Positions 48,805 to 56,742 of a DNA stretch of 64,000 nucleotides are shown one piece after another (position 1 is the stretch's first letter; every line of letters starts with the position of its first letter). The stretch is from Actinomycetota bacterium (GTDB lineage Bacteria > Actinomycetota > Acidimicrobiia > Acidimicrobiales > Ilumatobacteraceae), in assembly GCA_030645495.1 (NCBI GenBank), contig JAUSLV010000033.1, forward strand, positions 248,001 through 312,000, written 5' to 3'. A model generated the notes under the pieces. The model made no database searches. It was not told where the DNA came from and worked only from the letters and a program-made list of their open reading frames with translations. Both the position numbers and the translations under genes were made by a program.

Positions 48805-49242
48805 TCAGCGAGCCGCCACGGCCGTGCGGGCCGCGCCGTCGAGGTATTCCTGCAGGGTCTGGTTGAAGCGCGAGAACTTGTCGGTTCCCATCGGATCGTT
48901 GCCGCGGAGGCGGATGTCGGTGCCCAACAACGCGAGGCTGTTGATGGTGAGGCGACCACTGGCCGAGCCGTTGGCGAGGATGTCGTCGAACATCGCCTGC
49001 CAGGCGCTGATCGGGCCGTCGAGGTAGAAGTCGGCGGCGCTACCGGCCGTGTCGGCGGCGATCGCCGTGACACCAGCGCAGGTGAGGCCCTCGAAGGCCA
49101 CGCGGATGGCGAAGTCGCCATCGGGCTTGCGCATCACCAAGGCGGCGCTGATGTCGCACTCGCCGAGCACACGGAACTGCTCGGGGTGGGCGTTCATCTC
49201 GTCGGCCAGGCCGGCGAAGAAGGCGGTGGAATCGATGTTCAT
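48805..49242 (-). CDS. SCP2-like lipid-binding protein
   Basis: 145 residues, starting 12 bp after the diiron gene stop. Pattern of SCP2/sterol-carrier-type proteins: a central sheet (DFAIRVAFEGLTCAGV), SAADFYLDGPISAWQAMFDD and the typical ending GRLTINSLALLGTDIRLRG followed by a helix with FSRFNQTLQEYL. SCP2 domains bind hydrophobic ligands (acyl chains, sterols). Ligand unknown. Family call is moderately sure. Confidence 0.65.
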   Translation of the reverse strand: MNIDSTAFFAGLADEMNAHPEQFRVLGECDISAALVMRKPDGDFAIRVAFEGLTCAGVTAIAADTAGSAADFYLDGPISAWQAMFDDILANGSASGRLTINSLALLGTDIRLRGNDPMGTDKFSRFNQTLQEYLDGAARTAVAAR

Positions 49243-49254
49243 CGTGGTTCTCTC

Positions 49255-50358
49255 TCAGTTCGCCAGGACGGTGTTGGGGTCGATGCCGAGCAGATCGAGC
49301 GGCAGCTTGGTGCGGTGCAGGCGGCTGATGCCGGCGCGCTCGCAGCGGGCGAGGTACGAGGTGAACTGCTTGCGCTGCAGGTCGGCCTGCAGGTCGAAAC
49401 CCTTGGTCTCGACGTGCTCGACACCGCCACCCAGCAGCACTGCCAGTGCCGTGCCGAAGTCTTGGTTGGTGCCGAACTGGGTGAGCACCACCTCGCCGTG
49501 GTCGAGTGCCTCGTGGATCTCCTCGGCGACATCGGGATCCTGCTCGACCGCGTAGCGGATGTGCATGGTGCCGTAGGCGACGTGGCGAGCCTCGTCCTGC
49601 ATGGCCATGCGGAACATGCGCTTCTCGACCGGCGAGGGCGAGATCAGCTCACCCATGCGGAAGATGTCGAGGATGAAGCCCTCGCCGAGCAGGTGCATCA
49701 GGGCCGTGGCCTGGGTGTAGGTCTTGGCTTCGATGATCGTGCGCAGCAGGCCTTCGCTCTGACCGCGGCTGACGAGCAGGCCGCCGCCGTTGGCCAGCGC
49801 CCGCTTGCGGAACACCTCGGCATGACGGGCCTCGTCCATGATCTGGGTGCAGAGGAACATCTTGGCCTCGAGGAAGTCGTGGTTCATGCGCCACATCCAC
49901 TTGGCCGGCAGGTCGCTGGCGATCATCTCCACCTCGGTGAGCGTGGTGCACACCTGGCACATCGCGTGCTCCATGTCGTTGGGCAGCTCGGGCAGCTCGT
50001 TCCACGGGATGTCGCGGGTGGCGCTCCACTGGCGAGCGACGGCCTCTTCGTAGAGCTCGACCACGTTCTCGGCCCACACATCGCTCTTCTTGTTGAGGAT
50101 GTAGCCCATGTCGGGCGTGTCGGGATCGACATCGGCACCGCGCGGTGCCATCGAGCGGTGCGGCGGGTTGTCGGGCACCTCGCCGTAGGAACCCTTGGCG
50201 ATGTCGATCATGGTGAGCCCACGCGGGCCGGGCGTGGGCTTGAAACCCCACTCGCTCTTGGCTCCGCGCAGCCACTTCCAGTCGAGCGGGAATCCGAGCG
50301 GTGATTCCGTCGGTAGCCCTTCGTACTCGCCGGTGATCGGGTTCTCGGTGATGGTCAT
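49255..50358 (-). CDS. Ferritin-like diiron carboxylate protein (candidate oxygenase)
   Basis: 367 residues from ATG 50358 with GGGGAATTCC ahead of it. A four-helix diiron site can be read: Glu144 (TEVEMIASD), Glu176-x-x-His179 (MDEARHAEV), Glu226 (LLGEGFI) and Glu256-x-x-His259 (QDEARHVAY). The two EARH motifs spaced 80 residues are those of R2/ferritin-like oxidases. No radical-Tyr assignment is attempted. Length exceeds ferritins and is near R2-like or acyl-ACP desaturase-like enzymes. First gene of the operon with SCP2-like, small Cys protein and ferredoxin, suggesting oxidation of a carried lipid. Confidence 0.8.
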   Translation of the reverse strand: MTITENPITGEYEGLPTESPLGFPLDWKWLRGAKSEWGFKPTPGPRGLTMIDIAKGSYGEVPDNPPHRSMAPRGADVDPDTPDMGYILNKKSDVWAENVVELYEEAVARQWSATRDIPWNELPELPNDMEHAMCQVCTTLTEVEMIASDLPAKWMWRMNHDFLEAKMFLCTQIMDEARHAEVFRKRALANGGGLLVSRGQSEGLLRTIIEAKTYTQATALMHLLGEGFILDIFRMGELISPSPVEKRMFRMAMQDEARHVAYGTMHIRYAVEQDPDVAEEIHEALDHGEVVLTQFGTNQDFGTALAVLLGGGVEHVETKGFDLQADLQRKQFTSYLARCERAGISRLHRTKLPLDLLGIDPNTVLAN

Positions 50359-50397
50359 AGGAATTCCCCTTCAGGCCACGGCGGAGCCCCCAGCCCC

Positions 50398-50434
50398 GAC
50401 AGTGAGACGATCAGACACTATTCGTCTCACTGTC
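50398..50434 (-). promoter_or_regulatory. 13-bp perfect inverted repeat, operator candidate for the diiron operon
   Basis: Arms GACAGTGAGACGA (50398-50410) and TCGTCTCACTGTC (50422-50434), 11-nt centre, 40 bp before the diiron gene start. A TAGTGT -10-like element lies in the centre on the minus strand. Two more palindromes follow: CTGTCCGACAG (50430-50440) and GGGAC-TTTG-GTCCC (50440-50453). Likely binding site of a dimeric regulator serving this operon and possibly the divergent hlyIII gene. Confidence 0.6.
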
Positions 50435-50506
50435 CGACAGGGACTTTGGTCCCGAGCCGACAATTGCGCGATCGGACAGGCGGCACCTGCGGACGTAAGG
50501 TTGCCC

Positions 50507-51163
50507 ATGAGTTCTTCCTCGGTGACCCCCGCCGACGAGCGCCCCACGTGGCGTGGCTGGATGCACGTGGCCGCGTTCGTGCTGGCCATCCCCGGCGGAA
50601 TCCTGCTGATCGTCGTCGCCAACGGCGCCGCGGCACACGTGGCCGCGGCGATCTACACCGTCAGCCTGCTGCTGGGGTTCGGCACCTCCGCCGGCTACCA
50701 CCGCCTGGCCCGCAGCCCGCGCACACAGCAGATCATGCAGCGCCTCGACCACTCGATGATCTTCGTGCTCATCGCCGGCAGCTACACGCCCGTGTGCCTG
50801 CTCGGCCTACCGGCCAGCTGGGGAATCCCGCTGTTGTGCGTCGTGTGGGCGGGCGCCCTCGCCGGCATCCTCATCAAGCAGTTCGCGTTCGAGCAGCTGA
50901 AGGTGCTCGAGTACGCGCTCTACCCGATCCTCGGCTGGGCACTGGTGGTGGCCACGCCGGTGCTGCTGACGCACATGACGGCGCTCGAGTTGTCGCTGCT
51001 GCTGGCCGGTGGCGTGCTCTACACGGTGGGTATCCCGGTGCTGGTGCGCGAGCGGCCCAACCCGTGGCCGCGCACGTTCGGCTACCACGAGATCTGGCAC
51101 ACGTTCACCGTCGCTGCCGGTGCCTGCCACTTCATCACGATCGGCCTGCTCGTACAGGGGTAG
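50507..51163 (+). CDS. Hemolysin III (HlyIII/PAQR) family membrane protein
   Basis: 218 residues from ATG 50507. Seven transmembrane segments with the PAQR-type metal site: SAGYHRLARS, LDHSMIFVLIAGSYTPV and GYHEIWHTFTV (His, Asp, His-x3-His). Bacterial HlyIII/TrhA proteins affect membrane lipid homeostasis; haemolysis in the original is incidental. Divergent from the diiron operon with 148 bp between starts. Confidence 0.9.
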   Translation: MSSSSVTPADERPTWRGWMHVAAFVLAIPGGILLIVVANGAAAHVAAAIYTVSLLLGFGTSAGYHRLARSPRTQQIMQRLDHSMIFVLIAGSYTPVCLLGLPASWGIPLLCVVWAGALAGILIKQFAFEQLKVLEYALYPILGWALVVATPVLLTHMTALELSLLLAGGVLYTVGIPVLVRERPNPWPRTFGYHEIWHTFTVAAGACHFITIGLLVQG

Positions 51164-51170
51164 CCCGTTG

Positions 51171-52313
51171 CTACAGGCAGCGGTACAGCGCGTCCACCAA
51201 CGACCGGTTGCGGGTGCTCTGCCAGCGCGGGATCACGTGGTTCATCACGTACCCGAACGCCACGCCGGTGGTGGGGTCGGCGAAGCCCAGCGCGCCGCCG
51301 GTGCCGAAGTGGCCGAACGCGTGGGGGTTCGGCCCCAGCGGCCGGCGCTCGCTGGTGGGCACGAACCCGAGCCCGAACGTGACCTCCTCGCCCAACACCG
51401 GGCAGTGGCCACTGGACTGCGGGCGGGTGGCCTCGGCGAGCAGTTCATCCGACAACAGCCGTCCGGCGACGATCGCCGAGTACAGCCGGGCCACGCCGTT
51501 GGCGCTGCCATGGCCGTTGGTGGACGGCACCTGCGCGGCGCGCCACTGTGCCGTGTTCACCACACCGTGCGACGAGTATCCGGGCGGGTTGAAGTAGCCG
51601 CGCAGCACCATGCCGGGCTCGCCCTCCACGGTGAACGGGTCGAGACCGCTGGTGTCGGGTGTGATTGCGGCCGAGGGCGCCCAGATCACCTCCGCGCACC
51701 TGGGTTGTTCGGCGGCGGGCACACCGAACCACACGTCGGCCCCCAGCGGTGCGCAGATCGCCCGCAGGCGCTCGCCGGGCATCGCACCGGTGGCTCGGTG
51801 CACGATGCCGCCCACCAGGTGGCCGTACGTGTTCGTGTGGTACACCAGCCGTTCGCCGGGCGGGAACCATGGTTCGGTGGCTGCCAGGGCGCTGGTCATG
51901 CGCTGCCAGTCGAACAGGTCGTCGTTCGTCAGCCGTTCGCGGATCGCGGGCACGCCGGCCAGGTGGGTGAGCGCGTGGCGGATCGTGGCGCGCTCCTTGC
52001 CGTGCGCGGCGAACTCGGGCCAGATGGAGGCGATCGGGTCGTCGAGGCCCACCAGCCCCTCGTCGATCGCCTGCAGCGCGAGCAGGGCCACCACCGCTTT
52101 GCCCACCGAGTAGAAGTTCACGATCGTGTCGTGCGTCCACGGGCGGGTGTGGGCCTCGTCGGCCCAGCCACCGACGAGGTCGACCACGGTCGTGCCGTGC
52201 ACCTGCACGCACACGGCCGCGCCCACCTCGCCGCGCTCGGCGAAGTTGGCTGCGAATGCGTCGCGCACCTGCTCGAAGCCGGGTTCGCACAGGCCTGTGA
52301 TCAGCACGTCCAT
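51171..52313 (-). CDS. Serine hydrolase of the beta-lactamase/EstB family
   Basis: 380 residues from ATG 52313 (MDVLITGLCEPGFEQVRDAF). Class C-like catalytic motifs: SxxK in NFYSVGKAV, YxN in LVYHTNTYGH, and the C-terminal HFGTGGALGFADP replacing KTG. No signal peptide, so cytosolic esterase rather than a secreted lactamase. Common beside MFS exporters in actinobacteria. 13 bp after the DHA2 exporter stop; probably one transcript. Confidence 0.88.
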   Translation of the reverse strand: MDVLITGLCEPGFEQVRDAFAANFAERGEVGAAVCVQVHGTTVVDLVGGWADEAHTRPWTHDTIVNFYSVGKAVVALLALQAIDEGLVGLDDPIASIWPEFAAHGKERATIRHALTHLAGVPAIRERLTNDDLFDWQRMTSALAATEPWFPPGERLVYHTNTYGHLVGGIVHRATGAMPGERLRAICAPLGADVWFGVPAAEQPRCAEVIWAPSAAITPDTSGLDPFTVEGEPGMVLRGYFNPPGYSSHGVVNTAQWRAAQVPSTNGHGSANGVARLYSAIVAGRLLSDELLAEATRPQSSGHCPVLGEEVTFGLGFVPTSERRPLGPNPHAFGHFGTGGALGFADPTTGVAFGYVMNHVIPRWQSTRNRSLVDALYRCL

Positions 52314-52326
52314 GCTCCGCAGTCTG

Positions 52327-53874
52327 TCAGGTGCTGCTGACGCGCTTGGGGCCGCGGACCACGAGGAAGATTGCGGCGACTGCGGAGATGGCCACGCCCA
52401 CCCACATCGACTGCACCCACGCATCCACGAACGCGTGCTTGGCGGCATCGACGATCGCCGGCCCTTGCTCGCCGGCTTGTGCGGCCACGCCGTACGCGTT
52501 GGCGATACCTTCGCTGGCGGGTCCGGCCAGCGCGCGGGGGAAGCCCTTCAGCGCGTCGAGCATGTTGGTGCGGAAGGCGCTGCTGAGCACGGAACCCAAC
52601 AAGGCCATGCCCACCGCGCCACCGAGTTCGCGTGACGTGTCGTTCAGCGCGGAGGCGACGCCCTGCTTGTCCTCGGGCAGCGTCTCGGTGATCGAGGCGG
52701 TGGCGGGGGTCATGGTGAGGCCCATGCCGAGGCCGATGAGCAACAGCCCGGGCAGCACCGACATGTAGCCGCCCTCCACCGAGGCGTTCATCGCCATGGT
52801 CATCAGGCCCAGCGAGAAGATGACCACACCGGTGAGCATCGTGTTGCGGGTGCCGAACCTGGCGGCCACTCGGGGGGCGATGGTGGACGTGGGCATCATG
52901 ATCAGCGCCATCGGCAGCATGCCCGCCGCCGAGCGCAGCGCCGACCAGCCGACCACTGCCTGGAAGTAGGGGAACAGCACGAGGAAGATGCCGAACATCA
53001 CCGCGAACACGATCGTGAGGGTGACGGTGCCCGAGGCGAGGGCACGGTCGCGGAACGACGCGATGTCGAGCAGCGGCGCCGGGTGGCGGCGCTCCCACAC
53101 CACGAACACCAGGATCGACAGCAGGCCCACCAGCAGCCCGGCGATGGTGATCGGGTCGCTCCAGCCCAGCTCCGGCCCCTCGTGGAAGCCCAGCACGATG
53201 CCACCGATCGCCAGCGCGGCCAGCACCGAGCCGAACGTGTCGAACGGGTGCACAGTGTGCTCCTTCGAGTTGGGGGCGTGGCGCACCGTCATGAACGCGC
53301 CGATCAGCACCAGCGTGATCGGGAGGGCGTAGGTCCAGCGCCACGACAACTGGTCGACCATGAACGCCGACACGAACAGGCCGATCATGCCGCCGCTGCC
53401 GGCGAACCCGGCCCACACGCCGATGGCCTTCGCTCGGTCTTCGGCGGGGAAGCTGGAGGTGACCACCGAGAGCGTGACGGGCATGATCATCGCTGCGCCG
53501 ATGCCGGCCACCGAGCGGGCGATGATCATCCACTCGGTGCTGGTGGCGAACGCGGCGAACAGGTTGGCCACGCCGAACACACCCAGCCCGGTCAGCAGCA
53601 CCGGCTTGCGCCCCCAGCGGTCGCCGATCGCACCCACGGGCAACAGCAGCGCGGCCAGCGCCAGCGTGTAGGCGTTGATGATCCACAGCACGCCGCTCTG
53701 CGACGCGTTCAGGTCGGCGGCGAGCGCCTGCTGCGCCACGTTGAGGCCCGACACCGAGGCAACCACGGCCACCAGCGAGGTGCACATCGCGATCAGGATG
53801 TTGCGCTGGACGCGCTTGTCGGTGGCGAGTGGGGTCGTTTCGCCGAGTGCCCGTTCGATGGATGACGTTGTCAT
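52327..53874 (-). CDS. DHA2 family MFS drug exporter
   Basis: 515 residues from ATG 53874. Fourteen predicted transmembrane segments. Motifs: LNVAQQALAADLNAS (DHA2 entry), GAIGDRWGRKPVLLTGL (motif A), RSVAGIGAAMIMPVTLS (motif B) and GFAGSGGMIGLFVSA in the motif C position. Proton-driven multidrug efflux. Divergent from a TetR regulator with only 30 bp between starts and a palindromic operator. Confidence 0.93.
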   Translation of the reverse strand: MTTSSIERALGETTPLATDKRVQRNILIAMCTSLVAVVASVSGLNVAQQALAADLNASQSGVLWIINAYTLALAALLLPVGAIGDRWGRKPVLLTGLGVFGVANLFAAFATSTEWMIIARSVAGIGAAMIMPVTLSVVTSSFPAEDRAKAIGVWAGFAGSGGMIGLFVSAFMVDQLSWRWTYALPITLVLIGAFMTVRHAPNSKEHTVHPFDTFGSVLAALAIGGIVLGFHEGPELGWSDPITIAGLLVGLLSILVFVVWERRHPAPLLDIASFRDRALASGTVTLTIVFAVMFGIFLVLFPYFQAVVGWSALRSAAGMLPMALIMMPTSTIAPRVAARFGTRNTMLTGVVIFSLGLMTMAMNASVEGGYMSVLPGLLLIGLGMGLTMTPATASITETLPEDKQGVASALNDTSRELGGAVGMALLGSVLSSAFRTNMLDALKGFPRALAGPASEGIANAYGVAAQAGEQGPAIVDAAKHAFVDAWVQSMWVGVAISAVAAIFLVVRGPKRVSST

Positions 53875-53877
53875 AGT

Positions 53878-53893
53878 GATACGAAACGGTATC
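53878..53893. promoter_or_regulatory. TetR-type operator between exporter and regulator
   Basis: GATACGAAACGGTATC: arms GATAC/GTATC, overlapping a second symmetry AACG-GTAT-CGTT (53884-53895). Lies in the 30-bp gap of the divergent exporter/TetR pair, where repressor binding would block both starts. Confidence 0.65.
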
Positions 53894-53904
53894 GTTCTGT
53901 TTCT

Positions 53905-54504
53905 ATGACGACAACCGTGCCAGACGTCACCGGCGACGCTGTGGACGGCGACCCGCGCATCGCCCGTAGCCGGTCGAAGCTGCTCGCCGCAGCCACCGAC
54001 CTGCTGATGGAGTCGGGGCCGCGCGCGGTCACCGTCGATGCCGTGGCCGAACGCTCGGGCGTCGCCAAGAGCACGCTCTACCGCCACTGGCCGTCGCGTA
54101 ACGACCTGCTCGTCGACGTGATGCGCAGCCATGTCCCCGAGACGCCGATGGTCGACCTGTCGCTGGGGTTCGAGGCGGCGCTCCGCAGCCAGATCTCGAT
54201 CGCGGTCGGCGTGTTCTCCGACCCCGAGTGGCTGCGTATCCTGCCATCGCTGGTGTCGTTGCAGCACCACGTGCCACAGATGGCCGAGCTGATGGCCGCC
54301 GATCGCGAGGCCAAGCTGGCGATGCTGCGCGACGTGATCGACCTCGGTGTCGCCGAAGGTCGCCTGCCCGCCGGCCTCGACCCGCTGCAGGTGCTGCACC
54401 TGCTGATCGGCCCGCTGATGTTCGCGGTCCTGTCCGGCGACGGCGACGGCCTGCCCGGCCTGGCCGACGAGGTCGTCGCCCGCTTCTTGGCGTCCTACAG
54501 CTAA
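53905..54504 (+). CDS. TetR family repressor
   Basis: 199 residues. N-terminal HTH: AATDLLMESGPRAVTVDAVA, ERSGVAKSTLYRHWPSRNDL, the standard TetR recognition region. C-terminal domain of the TetR_C_16-like type (VLHLLIGPLMFAVLSGDGDG). Very likely represses itself and the divergent DHA2 exporter, released by an exported compound. Confidence 0.93.
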   Translation: MTTTVPDVTGDAVDGDPRIARSRSKLLAAATDLLMESGPRAVTVDAVAERSGVAKSTLYRHWPSRNDLLVDVMRSHVPETPMVDLSLGFEAALRSQISIAVGVFSDPEWLRILPSLVSLQHHVPQMAELMAADREAKLAMLRDVIDLGVAEGRLPAGLDPLQVLHLLIGPLMFAVLSGDGDGLPGLADEVVARFLASYS

Positions 54505-54540
54505 GGGTGTTTCGCCGGCCCTGGTCGGACCGTGCCACCC

Positions 54541-54810
54541 TTGCCCGATTCCACCTCTTTCAGATTCCGGGAAGGTGTTCCCGCTCAGGTGGGGCGGGGA
54601 GGCCAGGTTCGAGTCTCCGCGCACCTCTCGGCAGATGAGTGCGCAACGGAACCTCAGCTTCGCGTCGTGGGCCGTACCGCAGATCTGCGGTCAAGCCCGC
54701 GACATGAAAGCCCGTTCGACGCAGCCAGGCTGGGTCTGGGCCGGGTCGAGCGGCTGACCAGCGCGTCGGTCCGCACGTGGTCGAAATCTGAAAGAGGTGG
54801 AATCGGGCAA
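54541..54810. mobile_element. 270-bp MITE-like element with 26-bp perfect terminal inverted repeats
   Basis: Left end 54541-54566 and right end 54785-54810 are exact inverted copies (26 bp, beginning TTGCCCGATTCCACC at the left and ending GGTGGAATCGGGCAA at the right). Just outside, CACCC (left) and GGGTG (right, after AT) continue the symmetry. Near the middle is a 14-bp perfect palindrome CCGCAGATCTGCGG (54677-54690), flanked by GTCGTGGGC/GCCCGCGAC. No convincing coding frame and no clear target-site duplication. It fills the 344-bp gap between the convergent tetR and PIN toxin genes. Could instead act as a very large hairpin. Confidence 0.65.
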
Positions 54811-54848
54811 ATGGGTGACTCGCCGGCCGGGCCGGGCCCTGCCCTCGC

Positions 54849-55247
54849 CTAGTTGCTCACCACGTCGAAGCCCAGCGACAGCGCCACCGGGATTTGGGTC
54901 GGATCGAAGGTGACGAACGTGACCGGGCGGGGGAGGCGGTCGGCGGCGGCGAGGTGCAGGGCGTCGGCCAGGCGGATCGGCTGCTCGCGCATCAGCTGCG
55001 CGGCCCGGTCGAGGCAGCGCTGATCGACGGGCACGACGGCGTAGCGATCCCACTGCAGGCGCAGCGCGTCTTCCAGGTCGGCCTGCAGCACCGGCTCGTC
55101 GGTGAGCTTGGCGATCAGCGCCAGCGCCTCGGTGAGCGCAAGCGCGCTCACGCACGTGCCGTCGGCCAGCGCCTCGACGGCCACGCGCCGCACGGGCGCT
55201 TCCACGTGCAACGCCACCACGGCGCTGGTGTCGAAGAACACGGTCAC
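54849..55247 (-). CDS. PIN domain toxin (VapC-like)
   Basis: 132 residues from GTG 55247, overlapping the antitoxin stop by 4 bp. PIN fold acidic residues: FFDTSAVVALH (Asp6), LTEALALIAKL (Glu), LADALHLAAAD (Asp and following Asp) and a final TFDPTQ. Predicted Mg-dependent RNase, typically cutting tRNA or rRNA; target unknown. Lies next to the 270-bp inverted-repeat element. Confidence 0.88.
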   Translation of the reverse strand: MTVFFDTSAVVALHVEAPVRRVAVEALADGTCVSALALTEALALIAKLTDEPVLQADLEDALRLQWDRYAVVPVDQRCLDRAAQLMREQPIRLADALHLAAADRLPRPVTFVTFDPTQIPVALSLGFDVVSN

Positions 55248-55513
55248 CCGCGCAACTCCTTCAACGCACGGTCCAGCCGCACTCCGCTGTACACGGCGAC
55301 GGGCGCACCCAAGCGGGCCGCATCGGTGCGCCGCGGCGCGACGACAGCGCCGGCGGCGATCAGGTCGGCGAGCACGGTCTGGCCCTGCTCGGCCTCGATC
55401 GGGCCCAGCTGCGCGACCGCCCGACCGTCCACCGACACGATCACCCGCTGGCCGGTGCCCGCCCGACGAACACACGCGGCCAGGTCGGCCCGAAGCTCGC
55501 GTATCCCGATCAT
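55244..55513 (-). CDS. Phd/YefM-type antitoxin
   Basis: 89 residues from ATG 55513 (MIGIRELRADLAACVRRAGT). Typical Phd/YefM N-terminal DNA-binding part (IRELRADLAACVRRAGTGQR, VSVDGRAVAQLGP) and a C-terminal toxin-binding tail (LDRALKELRG). The palindrome GTACAC-CA-GTGTAC directly upstream is a likely autoregulatory site. Confidence 0.85.
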   Translation of the reverse strand: MIGIRELRADLAACVRRAGTGQRVIVSVDGRAVAQLGPIEAEQGQTVLADLIAAGAVVAPRRTDAARLGAPVAVYSGVRLDRALKELRG

Positions 55514-55515
55514 GC

Positions 55516-55529
55516 GTACACCAGTGTAC
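55516..55529. promoter_or_regulatory. Toxin-antitoxin operator palindrome
   Basis: GTACACCAGTGTAC, perfect 6-bp arms with a 2-nt centre, 2 bp before the antitoxin start. Typical place for antitoxin autorepression. Confidence 0.6.
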
Positions 55530-55575
55530 ACACCACGAGTTGAGCGGCACCGAACCCGCCAACCACAATGACCCC

Positions 55576-56691
55576 ATGAACTTTGCCTTCACCGAAGAAC
55601 AAGAAGAACTGCGCAAGACCGTGCGCGCGTTCCTCGAGGCCAAGAGCCCCGAGAGCGCCGTGCGTGAGCAGATGGAGACCGAGGCCGGCTACGACCAGGC
55701 CGTTTGGAGCCAGGCCGGCGAGCAGCTGGGCCTGCAGGGCCTGGCCATTCCCGAGGAGTACGGCGGCTCGGGCTACACCTACGTCGAGCTGGGCATCGTG
55801 CTCGAAGAGATGGGCCGCGCCCTGCTGTGCGCCCCGTTCTTCAGCACCGTGGTGCTGGCCGCCAACACGCTGATCCACAGCGGTGACGAGGCCGCCAAGA
55901 AGGCCCACCTGCCCGGCATCGCCGCCGGCACCACCATCGCCACGCTCGCCTTCACCGAGCCCTCGGGCAAGTGGGACGAGAGCGGCATCACCGCCACCGC
56001 CACCAACAAGGGCGGCAGCTGGACCATCAGCGGCACCAAGATGTTCGTGCTCGACGGGCACACCGCCGACCTCGTGATCGTCGCCGCCCGCACCGGCAAG
56101 GGTGTCAGCCTGTTCGCCGTGGAAGGTGGCGCCGCCGGCCTCACCCGCACGGCTCTCAGTACGATGGACCAGACCCGCAAGCAGGCCAAGCTCGAGTTCG
56201 CCAACGTCGCCGGCACCCTGATCGGCACCGAGGGCGAGGGCTGGACGGTGCTGTCCCGCGTGCTCGACCTCGCCGCCGTCGGCCTCGCCGCCGAGCAGGT
56301 GGGTGGCGCGCAGAAGGTGCTCGAGATGGCGGTCGAGTACGCCAAGGTGCGCGTGCAGTTCGGTCGCCCGATCGGTTCCTTCCAGGCGATCAAGCACAAG
56401 TGCGCCGACATGCTGCTCGAGGTCGAGTCGGCCAAGAGCGCGGCGTACTACGGCATGTGGTGCGCGGCCGAGCTGAACGACGAGCTGCCCTCGGTGGCGT
56501 CGCTGGCCAAGGCCTACTGCAGCGAGGCGTACTTCCACGCCACGGCCGAGAACATCCAGATCCACGGTGGCATCGGCTTCACCTGGGAGCACCCGGCCCA
56601 CCTGTACTTCAAGCGGGCCAAGAGCAGCGAGTTGCTGTTCGGCGACCCCACCTACCACCGCGAGCTGCTGGCGCAGCGCATCGGTATCTGA
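55576..56691 (+). CDS. Acyl-CoA dehydrogenase
   Basis: 371 residues from ATG 55576 (MNFAFTEEQEELRKTVRAF). All domains present: IPEEYGGSGYTYVELGIVLE, LAFTEPSGKWDESG, the RVQFGRPIGSFQAIKHKCAD segment and IHGGIGFTWEHPAHLYFKRA. Motif at the SEP(G)AGSD position is altered (TEPSGKWDES), as in the FadE28-like/small-subunit branch of actinobacterial enzymes that can work as heterotetramers. Here it stands alone. Followed by a clear terminator hairpin. Confidence 0.9.
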   Translation: MNFAFTEEQEELRKTVRAFLEAKSPESAVREQMETEAGYDQAVWSQAGEQLGLQGLAIPEEYGGSGYTYVELGIVLEEMGRALLCAPFFSTVVLAANTLIHSGDEAAKKAHLPGIAAGTTIATLAFTEPSGKWDESGITATATNKGGSWTISGTKMFVLDGHTADLVIVAARTGKGVSLFAVEGGAAGLTRTALSTMDQTRKQAKLEFANVAGTLIGTEGEGWTVLSRVLDLAAVGLAAEQVGGAQKVLEMAVEYAKVRVQFGRPIGSFQAIKHKCADMLLEVESAKSAAYYGMWCAAELNDELPSVASLAKAYCSEAYFHATAENIQIHGGIGFTWEHPAHLYFKRAKSSELLFGDPTYHRELLAQRIGI

Positions 56692-56720
56692 AGCAACTGA
56701 ACTGAGTTACAACGTGAGTG

Positions 56721-56742
56721 GAGCCGGCCTTCGGGCCGGCTC
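56721..56742. terminator. Bidirectional terminator hairpin
   Basis: GAGCCGGCC-TTCG-GGCCGGCTC, perfect 9-bp stem with a TTCG tetraloop, between the convergent acyl-CoA dehydrogenase and membrane protein genes; its right end touches the stop codon of the latter. Confidence 0.85.

Noticed and set aside
54595-54640. T-loop-like GGTTCGAGTC, possible tRNA fragment
   Set aside because: The flanking bases do not form a 5-bp T stem, acceptor stem or anticodon arm; it lies inside the 270-bp inverted-repeat element.
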